Part shown: positions 1 to 9,867 of the stretch, one piece after another | How positions within the stretch are numbered: position 1 is the first letter of the stretch | Layout of the letters: every line of letters begins with the position of its first letter | Assembly: GCA_016702605.1 (NCBI GenBank) | Contig: JADJDQ010000001.1 | Coordinates: 1 to 64,000 of the forward strand | Direction: 5' to 3' | DNA from: Candidatus Intricatilinea gracilis | GTDB taxonomy: Bacteria > Pseudomonadota > Gammaproteobacteria > Burkholderiales > Burkholderiaceae_C | DNA: 64,000 nt | Notes under the pieces: generated by a model | The model's database searches: none | The model's input: only the letters and a program-made list of their open reading frames with translations | What the model was told of the DNA's origin: nothing | Made by a program: the position numbers and the translations under genes

Positions 1-676
1 AGATTGGCCTCGATCCAGTCGAGAAACACCGCGTCGAAGATCGGCCCGTATTTGATGACCTCTGCCAGGCCGGCCGAGAACTCGCGCGCCGGCAGCGCGG
101 CAGTGTGTCGAGATCACAGATCACCCGCGCCGGCTGGTAGAAGGCGCCGACCATGTTCTTGCCCAGCGGATGGTTGATGGCGGTCTTGCCACCCACCGAC
201 GAATCCACCTGAGCGAGCAACGTGGTCGGCACCTGCACGAAGGGCACGCCCGCATGTAACAAGCGGCGGCAAAACCGGTCATCGTCGCCCACCACGCCGC
301 CACCCAGCGCGAACAGCACCTTGCGCGGGCTGCAGCCCTGCGCCAGCAGTTCGTCGCAGATCAGCCCATGGTGGCTGCGTCCTTGTATTGCTCGCCGTCG
401 GGCAGCACCACGGTCAACGCGCGAATAGTGCGGCGCCAGCGCGGCCAGCAGACGTTTTGCGTACAGCGGCGCCACGGTGGTGTTGCTCACTACCAGCGCA
501 GTCGCCGACCTGGGCAGGCCAGCCCAGGCGACCGGCGAGGCCAACAATCCTGCACCGATCAGGATGTCGTACGCCCGATCACCCAGGTCGACACGGACAG
601 TGGTGACATCGGGCTGGCAGCCAGCAGATGCCGAAGTTTGTGGGGAGCTGGCGGTGAGTGGTGGGGCCGAATTCAT
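1..676 (-). pseudogene. aroB: 3-dehydroquinate synthase, partial and multiply frameshifted
   Basis: AroB converts DAHP to 3-dehydroquinate in the shikimate pathway. The start at 676 opens with MNSAPPLTASSPQ and the N-terminal NAD-binding fold is readable (VDLGDRAYDILIGAG, LVVSNTTVAPLYA). Downstream the family motifs continue but jump between frames: VVLPDGEQYKD, then LALGGGVVGD-like text, then MTGFAAACYMR, VPTTLLAQVDSSVGGKTAI, and AREFSAGLAEVIKYG. I count at least five single-base indels, near 428, 367, 285, 255 and 100; the one near 367 puts TGA in frame. About 225 of the usual 360-370 residues lie in the window and the rest is beyond its left edge. The gene follows aroK on the same strand. 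Either it is inactivated or this stretch of assembly is poor; an intact aroB in the living cell is the more likely reading, since the enzyme is normally essential. Confidence 0.85.
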
Positions 677-755
677 CAGATCAGTTTACCGGCACCAAAG
701 CTGGGCTGTGATCCCTGCATGCAGCCCGGCCGAGCTGGCAACTATTCAGCGACGC

Positions 756-1308
756 TCAGCGCAACCCACGTTCGCCAGCCTGGGTATCGACAACCCCAGC
801 GAGTTCGAGTTGCATGAGGATCATGGTTTTGGCGGTCGACACCGATGGGCGCCCGTCCGATGATGAAGTGGGCGATCTCGCGGTACAGCGGATCACGTGC
901 CTGGTAAAGGTCGCGCAACTTTCGCAGCGGGTCAGCCACCTGCAGCAGCGGCCGGTGAGTGTCGTGCCGCAAGCGCCGGAACAACTCTTCGGGCGAAGCC
1001 CGCAGGTAAACCACCGTGCTGTGCGCCCTGAGCGCCTTGCGATTGGCCTCGCGCAAAACGGCGCCGCCACCCGTGGCCAGCACCTTCGGCTCACCGTCGA
1101 TCAGATCGGCAATGACCTGCTCCTCGCGATCCCGGAACGCTGCCTCACCCTCGAGCTCGAAGTAGCTGCGGATCGACATGCCGATGAGCTTCTCGAGCTC
1201 GTGATCGGCATCGAAGAACGGCAGGTTCAGCGCATGCGCCAAGTGGCGACCGGCAGTGGACTTGCCGGCGCCGGGCATGGCGACAAGGGAAATCGTTTGC
1301 CTACTCAA
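756..1308 (-). CDS. aroK: Shikimate kinase, apparent frameshift near the C-terminus
   Basis: AroK phosphorylates shikimate to shikimate 3-phosphate with ATP in the cytoplasm. The P-loop MPGAGKST lies near residues 11-18, followed by DADHELE, the shikimate-binding FRDREE segment and the TGGGAVLR motif. The start is TTG at 1308, overlapping the TGA of the upstream lipoprotein gene (TTGA), so translational coupling is likely. Read straight through, the frame ends at 742 with an uncharacteristic tail (GRAPIGVDRQ onward). Moving one frame near 868 restores a family-like end, DGRPSVSTAKTMILMQLEL, with its stop at 756. I therefore infer a one-base indel. Family identity is secure; whether the lesion is real or a sequencing error is open. 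Confidence 0.85.
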
Positions 1309-4300
1309 GGAGGACAGGGAGTCGACGGTACACCCGTCGAAACAGGTAATGTCACCGTTGTCTGCAAACCCTTAGGAGACTGGAATGTAACGAATATCGT
1401 GGCGCTAGGAGCCCCTCCAAGCGAATATGCAAGTGAGACAGGCGTCGCATTTAAAGTACTCGGTACTGGGGACCCGCCCGCGACACGAATTGATGGCGTG
1501 AATCCGGTGGCCGCAGATATCGTCGCCGAAACCACCGTTCCAGCTGCCATAGGATTTAGCCGAATGGCGTTCGAATCAGCCGCAAGGAAACTTATCGTGC
1601 CATCTCCCAGCACGCCATACAGTCCACCTGGTCCAAAGTCGTAAAACGGACTAGTTGATAATTCGTTCTGATCGGTGGAAAGCCGAGAGATCTGACAAGC
1701 ACTATCCATATTCTGCCTTGTACTCCAAAGTGGGCGTGCCGCAGAAGTAGAGAGCACAGTTTCGATAGCGCGACGAACATAGGCACGCCCCCAAACCCCG
1801 TCGCAAGTGCTTGGTCGCGTAGGTATCGAAGAGTCTACTGCAAGCAATGGTGACACGGTTGAAGGCGGAACAACTGCGCAGGCCGAATTGGATGCGATCG
1901 ACAATGATATGAACTGATCTTCGGTTGAATCGAATACTCCATTCAACCTCCGATCAATATACACATCGCCGAGATCCATAAAATCCTCTTGTCCGAGGTC
2001 ATAAACGTTATTCCCGTTTTTTATCCAAGAAGGGCTCCTCGCCCAACGCATAGGCAACTACCGTGATGCGTCCGTTCGCCGGCCTCGGAGATGCAGAGAC
2101 AAAGTTCGCAATGACCCGCGAAATTCCATCGGCACTAGGTAGGACTACCTGTTTAATGCTTTCAATCGAGCCGCCTTCGGCGACGAAATTTACAGCCGTA
2201 CCATTTGGAACCGGGTTTGCTAGGCGATCAGATGCAATGACAACATAGGTATTTGTTGTTCCGTCGAGGTCCGCACCCTCAATATTCTTCGTTCCTTGCG
2301 ACAAAGAGAAATTGAGCTGAGAGGGAAGGCCAACCGCTATGGCAAGCGTGCTAGAGACAGTCCCAACCACAGGTGTCAACCCCTTTAGGGTTGCCTGAAC
2401 CCGAACTGGAGTCGGAACTGTCCCGGAATTAACCAAGACGGCAACCTTGCCATTTGCATCGCTTCGTTTTGTGACAAGCAACCCTGATTGACCATCAATG
2501 GTCAATCCACCAGCGACTGTAGTCAACTGAAGATCAACATCCTGATTCGGAAGTGGATTACCAGCCAGGTCAAGTACAGAGAACGTTACTACTGACGTTT
2601 CCGTGAATCCAGATCCGCGAAGAAATATCTTATCTGGGATTGCACTAGAGAAAGTAATACTGCCAACCGACGGTGCGGCAATCGGGAAGCTTAACGACCG
2701 AGCTACTGTCGTTCCAACAATTGAAAGAGAAATATCATCCTTGGAATCTGTCGCGCCACAACCGTTATCACGGTAAGTGAATGACGCATTTCCACTGGTC
2801 GTAGTCAGTGAAGCGGGTGTAATTGTTGCCTTACCCTTCGCGACACAGGTAGAGGACACGTTCAAACCAACCGGAGTACCAATGGCCAGACCTGTCACTG
2901 TGCCGGTCAAGTTCGTTTGACCATAGGCACTGAGGCTAGTCAATGGAGCGACGTCTGAGGTGAAAGTTGCAATAACTGCTGTGGCACCTGCAACCTCAAA
3001 ACCAATCTGGCCCACCACACTTACTCCGCTCACCGATGCACCAGCACTCAATATGTCGGCCCCACTTGTTAGACCCGCCTTGGCGAAGAGAAGTACTTGG
3101 GCTTTTCCAACCGAATCTGTTAGCACAGATGCGGCACTGAGTACACCAAAGCCGGACGCTGTCGCCAGCGTCACGACTTGACCTGGCACTGGTTGTGCAG
3201 AGCCATCTGTCAAAGTGACAGTTACCGTTGCTGGAACTGCAGAAGTAACGCTCGCCGTGGAAAGTTCAACGGCAAGGTGAGGCGAAGTTGCACTTGTTCC
3301 GCCCAATTGAAACGACTGCTGCGCTTGAAAATTCAAACCTGCAAGGTTGACACTTGCGACGACACTATCTGCCGCTCCGCTCGGCGCACCGGCAGCAGGC
3401 CGAATCGTGACAGATGCCACGCCATCGGCGTTTGTCAGCGCAGTAGGCGCACTCAAAGCGCCAATCCCCGATGTACTGAAGGACACAACCTGCTGCTTTG
3501 CAGGTTGCCCGACACTATCCTTTACTGTGGCGGTCACGGTCGCAGGACTTGCATCGGTAACAGTTGCAGAAGAAATCACCACAGAAATCCCACTCGAGGA
3601 GGCAACTCCACCTGCGATCTGAAAACCTCGTGAGGCTGAAAGATTTACAGAAGCGATCGACGTAGTCGCCGTGACAAAATCTGCGCCGACGGTCACACCC
3701 GGCTTGGGCGTGAGTTTTACTGTCGCCGTCCCAGTGGCATCGCTTAAGGCTGACGGCGCGCTGAGCACGCCGAGTCCTGCTCCGGTCGTAAAGTTCACTA
3801 CCTGACCGGCAACTGGCGCACCAGCAGCATCGCGAGCAAGGGCGTTGACTGTTACCTCAGCGGTCGCAGTAACCGTATCGCTTGAAAGTGACAGAGTCAG
3901 ACCGGACGCTGAAAGCGACGGTACAACCTGAAATCCTTGCGCGGTGGCGATTTGCGTCGAATTGACAGTCGCTCTTGCGTTGAGCAAATCTGCTCCGACG
4001 GTTACGCCAAGTGCAGGAAATAGCGTGACAGAGGCCTGGCCAAGAGCATTGGTAAGTGCAGTGGGAACACTCGGCGACCCAAGGCCGCTGGTCGACGAGA
4101 AGGAGACAACCACGCCAGGCACCGGTGTGCCAGTGGCGGTGAGGACCGTTGCAATTGCAGTTATCGGCGCTGTCGAACTCGTCGTTGTGCCGGAAAGCGT
4201 CAGAGCAATCGTGGGCGCCTGAGTGGTGTCGCCGCCACCACTCGGCGCACCGCCGAAGGTCGTTCCGCTACCACCGCCGCATGCACTCAATATGCCAATA

Positions 4301-4347
4301 CTTGCAATCAAAAGCCAGGCCATCAGTGCCCGAACTACTCGAAACAT
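1305..4347 (-). CDS. Large Ig-like (Big_1-type) repeat lipoprotein in the pil operon, frameshifted in an A-run
   Basis: The ATG at 4347 follows a GGGGGTGAT ribosome site and opens a lipoprotein signal peptide ending at a lipobox (GILSAC, Cys about residue 22). Four successive units of about 100 residues follow. They share a pattern like GLGVLSAPTALTNAxGxA..VxLxPxxGxxxGAD, typical of bacterial Ig-like Big_1 domains. Two or three diverged Ig-like segments and an Asp/Asn-rich loop (LDKNGNNVYDLG) come next. The frame breaks at an A6 run near 2020. Removing one A joins the second frame, giving about 1,013 residues that end at 1305. The gene starts 50 bases after pilQ and ends overlapping aroK, so it is in the pilus transcription unit. 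It is visibly AT-richer than its neighbours. Exact role unknown; a surface or periplasmic accessory of the pilus secretin is inference. Confidence 0.75.
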
Positions 4348-4397
4348 ATCACCCCCTAAATATCGGATCCCACGCATCAGCTGTACTGACATGAGCT

Positions 4398-6712
4398 TCA
4401 CTTGGCAGCAGCGTTACGGTCTGTGATGACCTTGGGCGTGAGGAAGACGAGCAGTTCGGTTTGCTGGACGTGCGCGACTTGTTGCGGAACAGGGCGCCGA
4501 GGTAGGGTATGTCACCCAGGAGCGGCACCTTGTTGATCTGGTCGGTCTCGGTGGTTTCGAAGATGCCACCGATCACGACGGTGCCGCCATTCTCGACCAG
4601 CACCTGCGTCTTGACATGCTTCGTATTGATGGCAAAGCCGGCGGCGGTCTGCTGGCCGACGCTGTCCTTGTTGACGTCGACGTCGAGGATGATGTTGCCC
4701 TCGGGCGTGATCTGCGGCGTGACTTCGAGCTTGAGGTTGGCCTTGCGGAACTGGATGGCCGTGGCGCCGCTGGAGGTGGCGGTCTGGTACGGCAACTCGG
4801 TGCCTTGCTCGATGAGCGCCTTGACCTGGTCGGCGGTGATGACCCGCGGGCTCGACACCAGCTTGCCCTGGCCTTCGGCTTCGAGCGCCGAGAGTTCGAG
4901 GTTCAGGAAGCGGTTGGACGCCGCGCCGAACAGCGACAGGGCAAAGGTGGCCGCGTTGGCGCCACCGAACACGCCATTGCTGACGTTGGACGGCAGGTTG
5001 ACGAACTGCGTGTCGGCAAAAGTGGAGGCGCCGGTGGTCTGCAGCGTGATGTCGCCGATGGAGTTGTAGTTGCCACCCACCACGGCTCGGTTGCTGCCCA
5101 CCAGACCGAAGCCGGGTGCCTGGCCAGGCGCACGGGTGTCGTTGGCGCCGAGCTTGACGCCCAGGCTGCGGCCGAAGGTGTCGTTGGCTTCGACGATGCG
5201 CGCCTCGATCATCACCTGACGCACGGCCACGTCGATCTTGGCAATGAGAACGCCGATCTCTTCTAGCTTGCTCGGGATGTCGGTGACGAAGAGTTGGTTG
5301 GTGCGTGGCTCGGGGATGACACTGCCGCGCAGAGACAACATGCGGGTGGCGCTGTTGCCACCGCCTGCGCCGCCAGCAGCCTGCTGACCGACCAGTCGGG
5401 TCGCGACGTCGTCTGCCTTGGTGTAGTTGAGCTGGAAGCCTTGGGTTCGCAGCGGCTCGAGGTCGGTGACCTGCTTCTTGGCTTCGAGCTCCTGCTTTTC
5501 CTTGGCGGCGAGTTCGTCCTTGGGTGCGATCCAGAGCACGTTGCCCGACTTGCGCACCCCCAGGCCCTTGGCCTGCAGGATGATGTCGAGCGCCTGATCC
5601 CAGGGCACGTTCTTCAGGCGCAGGGTGACCGAACCGGTGACGGTGTCACTGGTGACGACGTTGAAGTTGGTGAAGTCGGCAATCACCTGCAGCAGCGCGC
5701 GCACCTCGATGTTCTGGAAGTTCAGCGACAACTTTTCGCCGCTGTAACCCGACCCCTGGCTGAGCTTGTTCGGGTCGACCTTCTGCGGCTTGATCTCGAG
5801 CACGAACTGGTTGTCGGTCTGATATGCGCTGTGTTCCCACGAACCACGCGCATCGATCACCATGCGCACGCGGTCGATCGCCTGGGTGGTGGAGACACTT
5901 TGCACGGGTGTGCCGAAGTCGGTGACGTCGAGCTTGCGACGCATCGGCTCGGGCACGCTGGTGCGCAGGAACTCGACGATCAAGCTCTGGCCTTGCTGGC
6001 GGATGTCGACACCCACCTGTGTGCTGGGCAGCTCGACGACGACTCGCCCGGCGCCGTCACGGCCGCGGCGGAAGTCGATGTCGCGCAAGGTCTGTGGTGC
6101 GGCGTTCTGCGGGTCGGCAAAGTGGATGGGTTGCCCGACGTTCGACGACGCTGCGGGCGCAGCAGCGGTTGCGCCGTCGGATGCAGGCGCTGTCGCAGAG
6201 GCCGGTGCGCCGATCGGTGCCGCCGGGGACCTGGCCGCGCTGCGTTCGACGCTGTCTGGTGCAGCGGGTGCAGCATCGGCCACCAGCGGCGCTTCGATCA
6301 CGATCAGCACCGCGTTGCCCTGAAGCTCGGTGCGGTAACGGCTGGACTGGCGCAGGTTGACGACCACCCGGCTGCGTTCACCCGCCTGGGCTACGGCCAC
6401 CGAGCGCACGTTGCCGCTGTTGATCTCCTGCATGCCGCGGCCGCTGGCGTTGGTGACGCCAGGCAGGTCGAGGGCGATCCGTGGTGGTGTCTGCACAGAA
6501 AAGCCGGTCGGCGCAGTCGCCAAAGGCTCACTGAGCTCGATCCGCACCACGTCGTTGCCGCCTTGCGGCGATGCGGTGATGGACTGTATGGTGGCTTCGG
6601 CCAGCGCCGTCAACGGCGCGACGCACAGGAGCGTCAACGCGATTGCCCGGGCGCGCCAACTCGGCGCGGTCAGCGCCTCGCGGCTCGTGGCCATGTGCTT
6701 GCTGTAGTTCAT
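4398..6712 (-). CDS. pilQ: Type IV pilus secretin PilQ, frameshift close to the C-terminus
   Basis: PilQ forms the outer-membrane channel through which the type IV pilus passes. The ATG at 6712 overlaps the pilP stop (ATGA) and has an AGGAGAAGG site upstream. A signal peptide ending near TALAEA is followed by two AMIN-type segments (IQSITASPQGGNDVVRIEL and IDFRRGRDGAGRVVVEL), an STN/N0 domain (SLNFQNIEVRALLQVIADF), an N1 region and the secretin core (VSSPRVITADQVKALIEQG, LGDIPYLGALFRNKSRT). Near 4460 the frame slips. Adding one base restores TELLVFLTPKVITDR and a stop at 4398; without it the tail is replaced by an unrelated sequence ending at 4349. About 770 residues when repaired. The lesion removes the last conserved secretin strand, so a real mutation would probably damage assembly. 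Confidence 0.9.
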
Positions 6713-7275
6713 CGACCCTTCTCCTGCGAGCGCTCCATGAGCTGGAGGGTGCTCGTGCGCTCGACCCATTCGCCGACGGCGTCCTGGACGATCTCGCGCA
6801 ATGCGACTTCGGTTTCGGTAATGCGGGTGACCTTGCCGTAGTTCAGTCCGACATAGTCGCCCACACGCACCTGATAAAGCTGCCCGCCCACATTGACGAG
6901 AGCGACACGTTGCCCGCTCTGGGCCAGGCTGCCGACGACGACCAGTGCGTCGATCGGATAACCCTCCAGAGGCTCCTTGCGGCGATTCAACTCGGGTGCA
7001 AGCAGCGAGTTGGCCTGGCGCTGTTCACGCTTGACCGCCACCGCGAGTTTCTGATTGCTGAACGGATCGACCGACTGTGCCGACACGTAGGGCTGCGGGT
7101 CGAAACGACGCGGCGCGATCAGCGGCGTGACATGGGGCTTGACCTCACGGCGCTGCTGCTCCATCCACACCTGCAGTTCGTCGTGGCCGTCGGTGCAGGC
7201 GCCAGCCAGTGCGGCACAGGCCAGCGCGGCCAGCAAGGCGCGTGAGCCAGGCCTGGGCGTAGAGGAGCGGATCAT
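6709..7275 (-). CDS. pilP: Type IV pilus assembly lipoprotein PilP
   Basis: PilP is an inner-membrane-anchored lipoprotein that links the PilNO platform to the PilQ secretin across the periplasm. The start at 7275 gives a 188-residue protein with a lipoprotein signal (ALAGAC, Cys about residue 24). A flexible linker follows, then the HR-type beta domain (LEGYPIDALVVVGSLAQSG, GQLYQVRVGDYVGLNYGKV), as expected for the family. Its ATG overlaps the pilO stop and its TGA overlaps the pilQ start, both as ATGA, so the genes are translationally coupled. Confidence 0.95.
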   Translation of the reverse strand: MIRSSTPRPGSRALLAALACAALAGACTDGHDELQVWMEQQRREVKPHVTPLIAPRRFDPQPYVSAQSVDPFSNQKLAVAVKREQRQANSLLAPELNRRKEPLEGYPIDALVVVGSLAQSGQRVALVNVGGQLYQVRVGDYVGLNYGKVTRITETEVALREIVQDAVGEWVERTSTLQLMERSQEKGR

Positions 7276-7973
7276 GGCTTGCCCCCTGCCGGCTTGGCGT
7301 CCTTGGACTTCGCCGCCTTGATGGCGTCGACCTCGCTGCGGTCGAGATACCGATAGGTTCTGGCCGTGGCTTCCATGGTGAGCAGGCCGGTGCCCAGGCC
7401 CGCGGCCGCGTTGTTCTGTCCGCCGGGCAGACCGTTGATGACGAGGCTGTGCAAGGTGACGATGCGCGACAGGTTGGCGATGTCGGCCGTGAAGGCACCG
7501 ATGTCGTGATACCGACCACTGAGCCTGAGTGCGATGGGCAACTCGGCGTAGTAGTCCTTGGCCACCGACTGCCCGGGCTGGAACAACTCCCACTGCAAAC
7601 CACGGCCCAGGCCGGCCTGGTTGATGTCGGACAGCAGGGCATCCATCTCGGCCATGGCCGGCAGCTGGCGTTCGAGCTGGGTGACGTACTCCTGCACCTG
7701 CAGCTTTTGCTTGCGCAGCTCATCCAGGTTGATCGCCTGGGCGAGCCGGCCGCGGTAACTTTCCTTGAGGGTCTGCTCGCGCTGACCTTCGGATTCGAGC
7801 TGGGCCAGGGTGTCGGACAACACCAGGAACCAGGCCATCACCACCACCAACACCACGGTGGCAAACCACACCGCCAGTTTGGGCAGCAGCGGCCACTGAC
7901 CGGGCTCGTTGGGGTTGAGGCCGCGAAACTGCGCCCCGGCCCGGGACATGAGCGAATCGAAATCGATGTTCAT
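7272..7973 (-). CDS. pilO: Type IV pilus inner-membrane protein PilO
   Basis: PilO pairs with PilN in the inner-membrane alignment complex of the type IV pilus. The start at 7973 (MNIDFDSLMSRAG) gives 233 residues. A short cytoplasmic segment is followed by one membrane helix (about residues 31-50), a coiled-coil stretch (LESEGQREQTLKESYRGRLA to QLERQLPAMAEM) and the ferredoxin-like periplasmic domain (ELPIALRLSGRYHDIGAF). The C-terminal tail is lysine-rich. It lies 10 bases after pilN and overlaps pilP by 4 bases. Confidence 0.95.
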   Translation of the reverse strand: MNIDFDSLMSRAGAQFRGLNPNEPGQWPLLPKLAVWFATVVLVVVMAWFLVLSDTLAQLESEGQREQTLKESYRGRLAQAINLDELRKQKLQVQEYVTQLERQLPAMAEMDALLSDINQAGLGRGLQWELFQPGQSVAKDYYAELPIALRLSGRYHDIGAFTADIANLSRIVTLHSLVINGLPGGQNNAAAGLGTGLLTMEATARTYRYLDRSEVDAIKAAKSKDAKPAGGKP

Positions 7974-7983
7974 CGTCGCGCCC

Positions 7984-8655
7984 TCATCCCTGCTGCGGCA
8001 GCAATGCTGCAGACACCTTGGTCGGCGCAGCCGTCGACGACGCCGCACCGGCCGGCGCGGACGCACCTTCAGCCGGCTTGGTGGCCGAATCCTGCGGGCG
8101 CTTGAGGGTGAGCTTCATGGTGAAGTCGAACAGTCGTTTCTGTTCGCGGCTGCCTTGCACCTGCAGATTGGCCGCACGGATCACGATCAGTTCGGGCCGT
8201 TCGAGCCAGGTCGACTTGTAGGCCGTGTTGCGCAAAAACTCCGACACACGTTCGTTGGTCTGAGCCAGGCCGTTGATCGTGATGCCCTGGCCGTCCTGGC
8301 GGATGGTCGTGAGGTAGACACCTTCGGGGGTCTGCGCGACCAGTTCGTTGAGCAGGTTGACCGGCATGTTGCGGTCGATCTGGAAGTCCTCGACCACCTT
8401 CTGGCGCGCCTTGAGGCTATCGATCTCGCTGCGCAGCGAGGCGATGTCCTTGATCTGGTTGTCGAGTTTGCGGATCTCGGTTTCGAGAAACACATTGCGC
8501 GACTGCTGCGCGGCACCCATCTCGAGCAATACCAGATAGCCCATCACCGAGATGGCGCCACCTACCAGGACCGACATCGCGATGCCGGCGTAGAAGGCCT
8601 GTTTGCGCCGCCGCCGCTTTTCTTCGCGGTGTGGCAGCAGGTTGATGAGGATCAT
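7984..8655 (-). CDS. pilN: Type IV pilus inner-membrane protein PilN
   Basis: PilN bridges cytoplasmic PilM and periplasmic PilO. The 223-residue protein begins with the diagnostic INLLPHREEKRRRRK segment, which in studied systems binds PilM. One membrane helix (about 22-45), a coiled coil (TEIRKLDNQIKDIASLRSEI) and a ferredoxin-like fold (EGVYLTTIRQDGQGITINGL) follow. The C-terminal 35 residues are Ala/Pro/Ser-rich and probably disordered. The ATG at 8655 overlaps the pilM stop by 4 bases. Confidence 0.95.
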   Translation of the reverse strand: MILINLLPHREEKRRRRKQAFYAGIAMSVLVGGAISVMGYLVLLEMGAAQQSRNVFLETEIRKLDNQIKDIASLRSEIDSLKARQKVVEDFQIDRNMPVNLLNELVAQTPEGVYLTTIRQDGQGITINGLAQTNERVSEFLRNTAYKSTWLERPELIVIRAANLQVQGSREQKRLFDFTMKLTLKRPQDSATKPAEGASAPAGAASSTAAPTKVSAALLPQQG

Positions 8656-9731
8656 TGCAGGAACCTCCGCATCGCCAGCCCGCAGGCCGTCAGGTACGAC
8701 GGCGCGTCACGGCGCATGCGCCCTTCGCGCACCCCCGGGCCGAGCTGCATGCCGTCGAAGGGATTGACGATGCGCGCGGCAAAGCCGGTGAGCTGCGTCA
8801 CCCGATCGGTCAGACCGGGCAGGCTGGCGGTGCCACCCGACAGCAGGATGTAGTGCACCTTGTGGTGCGGCGTGCTGGTGAAGAAATACTGCAAGGCGCG
8901 CCCGACTTCCTGCGCCATGCTTTCGACGAACGGTGTGAGCAACTGGGCCTCGTAGTCGTCGGGCAGATCACCGGCCAGCTTCTTGGTCTCGGCTTCTTCG
9001 AACGACAGCCCGTACTGGCGCGAGATCAGCTGCGTCAGCTGGGCGCCGCCGAAGGCCTGGTCGCGGTCGTAGAGCAGTTCGTCGTCACGCAGCACCTTGA
9101 GGCTGGTGGTGTCGGCGCCGATCTCGAACAGCGCCACCAGCGCGTCGCGACCTTCGTTGGGCAGGGCGCCGATGATGCGGCCGATGGCAAGGCGCGAGGC
9201 GTGTGACTCGATGTCGAGCACCACCGGCTTGAGCCCCGCCGCTTCGGCCAGACCCTGGCGGTCCTGCACCCGGTCCTTGCGCGAGGCGGCGATCAACACT
9301 TCGACGTCACCCACCGCATCCGGGCTCGGCCCGATGACGCAGAAGTCGAGGCTCACTTCGTCGAGCGAGAACGGGATGTACTGGTTGGCTTCGGCCTCGA
9401 CCTGCAGCTCGAGTTCTTCCTCGCGCAGGCCTCCCGGCAGATTGATCTTCTTGGTGATCACCGACGACTGCGGCATCGCCAGCGCGACCTGTTTGGTCTT
9501 GGTGCCACTCTTGAGCAACACCCGGCGCACGGCATCGGCCACCTCGTCGAATTTCTCGATCTGGCCGTCGACGATCCAACCCTTCTCGAAGGGCTCGCTG
9601 GCCATGCGCTCGACGACATATTCCCCCGACGCGTGCCGACCCAGTTCGACCAGCTTGACACCGGAAGAACTGACGTCCAGCCCGATCAGGGATGCGGCCC
9701 TGCGCCCCGGCAGAAAATCAAGAAAACTCAC
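8652..9731 (-). CDS. pilM: Type IV pilus actin-like protein PilM
   Basis: PilM is a cytoplasmic actin/FtsA-fold ATP-binding protein that docks on the N-terminus of PilN. The 359 residues include the phosphate-1 loop region (LIGLDVSSSGVKLVELG), FEIGADTTSLKVL as phosphate-2, and LSGGTASLPGLTDRV as the adenosine motif. The start is GTG at 9731 with GGGGAC about 8 bases upstream; the only nearby ATG is followed at once by TAG. It is the first gene of the minus-strand pil operon, divergent from mrcA across a 280-base regulatory region. Confidence 0.95.
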   Translation of the reverse strand: MSFLDFLPGRRAASLIGLDVSSSGVKLVELGRHASGEYVVERMASEPFEKGWIVDGQIEKFDEVADAVRRVLLKSGTKTKQVALAMPQSSVITKKINLPGGLREEELELQVEAEANQYIPFSLDEVSLDFCVIGPSPDAVGDVEVLIAASRKDRVQDRQGLAEAAGLKPVVLDIESHASRLAIGRIIGALPNEGRDALVALFEIGADTTSLKVLRDDELLYDRDQAFGGAQLTQLISRQYGLSFEEAETKKLAGDLPDDYEAQLLTPFVESMAQEVGRALQYFFTSTPHHKVHYILLSGGTASLPGLTDRVTQLTGFAARIVNPFDGMQLGPGVREGRMRRDAPSYLTACGLAMRRFLQ

Positions 9732-9799
9732 GCCTGTCCCCAGACTACATGGTCGCTGCAGGGTGGAGATACCACCCCAACAGTTAAGAAGTTACTTCA

Positions 9800-9828
9800 A
9801 TGCTAGCAATAAACCCATTGATGCACAA
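9800..9828 (-). promoter_or_regulatory. Predicted sigma-70 promoter of the pil operon
   Basis: On the minus strand TTGTGC (9828-9823) is separated by exactly 17 bases from TAGCAT (9805-9800). This predicts a start near 9793 and a leader of about 60 bases before the pilM GTG. Prediction from hexamers and spacing only. Confidence 0.5.
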
Positions 9829-9839
9829 AGATTTTTTCC

Positions 9840-9867
9840 GTTTGCAACTTGTTTCCACGTTGCAAAC
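9840..9867. promoter_or_regulatory. 28-bp inverted repeat upstream of the pilM promoter
   Basis: GTTTGCAAC and GTTGCAAAC form perfect 9-bp arms separated by 10 bases. The centre lies about 60 bases upstream of the inferred pilM start, a position used by class I activators. It could equally serve the divergent mrcA promoter. The binding protein is unknown. Confidence 0.45.

Noticed and set aside
5294..6841. A 515-codon frame opposite pilQ
   Set aside because: It is antisense to clear secretin motifs and shows no known domain or ribosome site.
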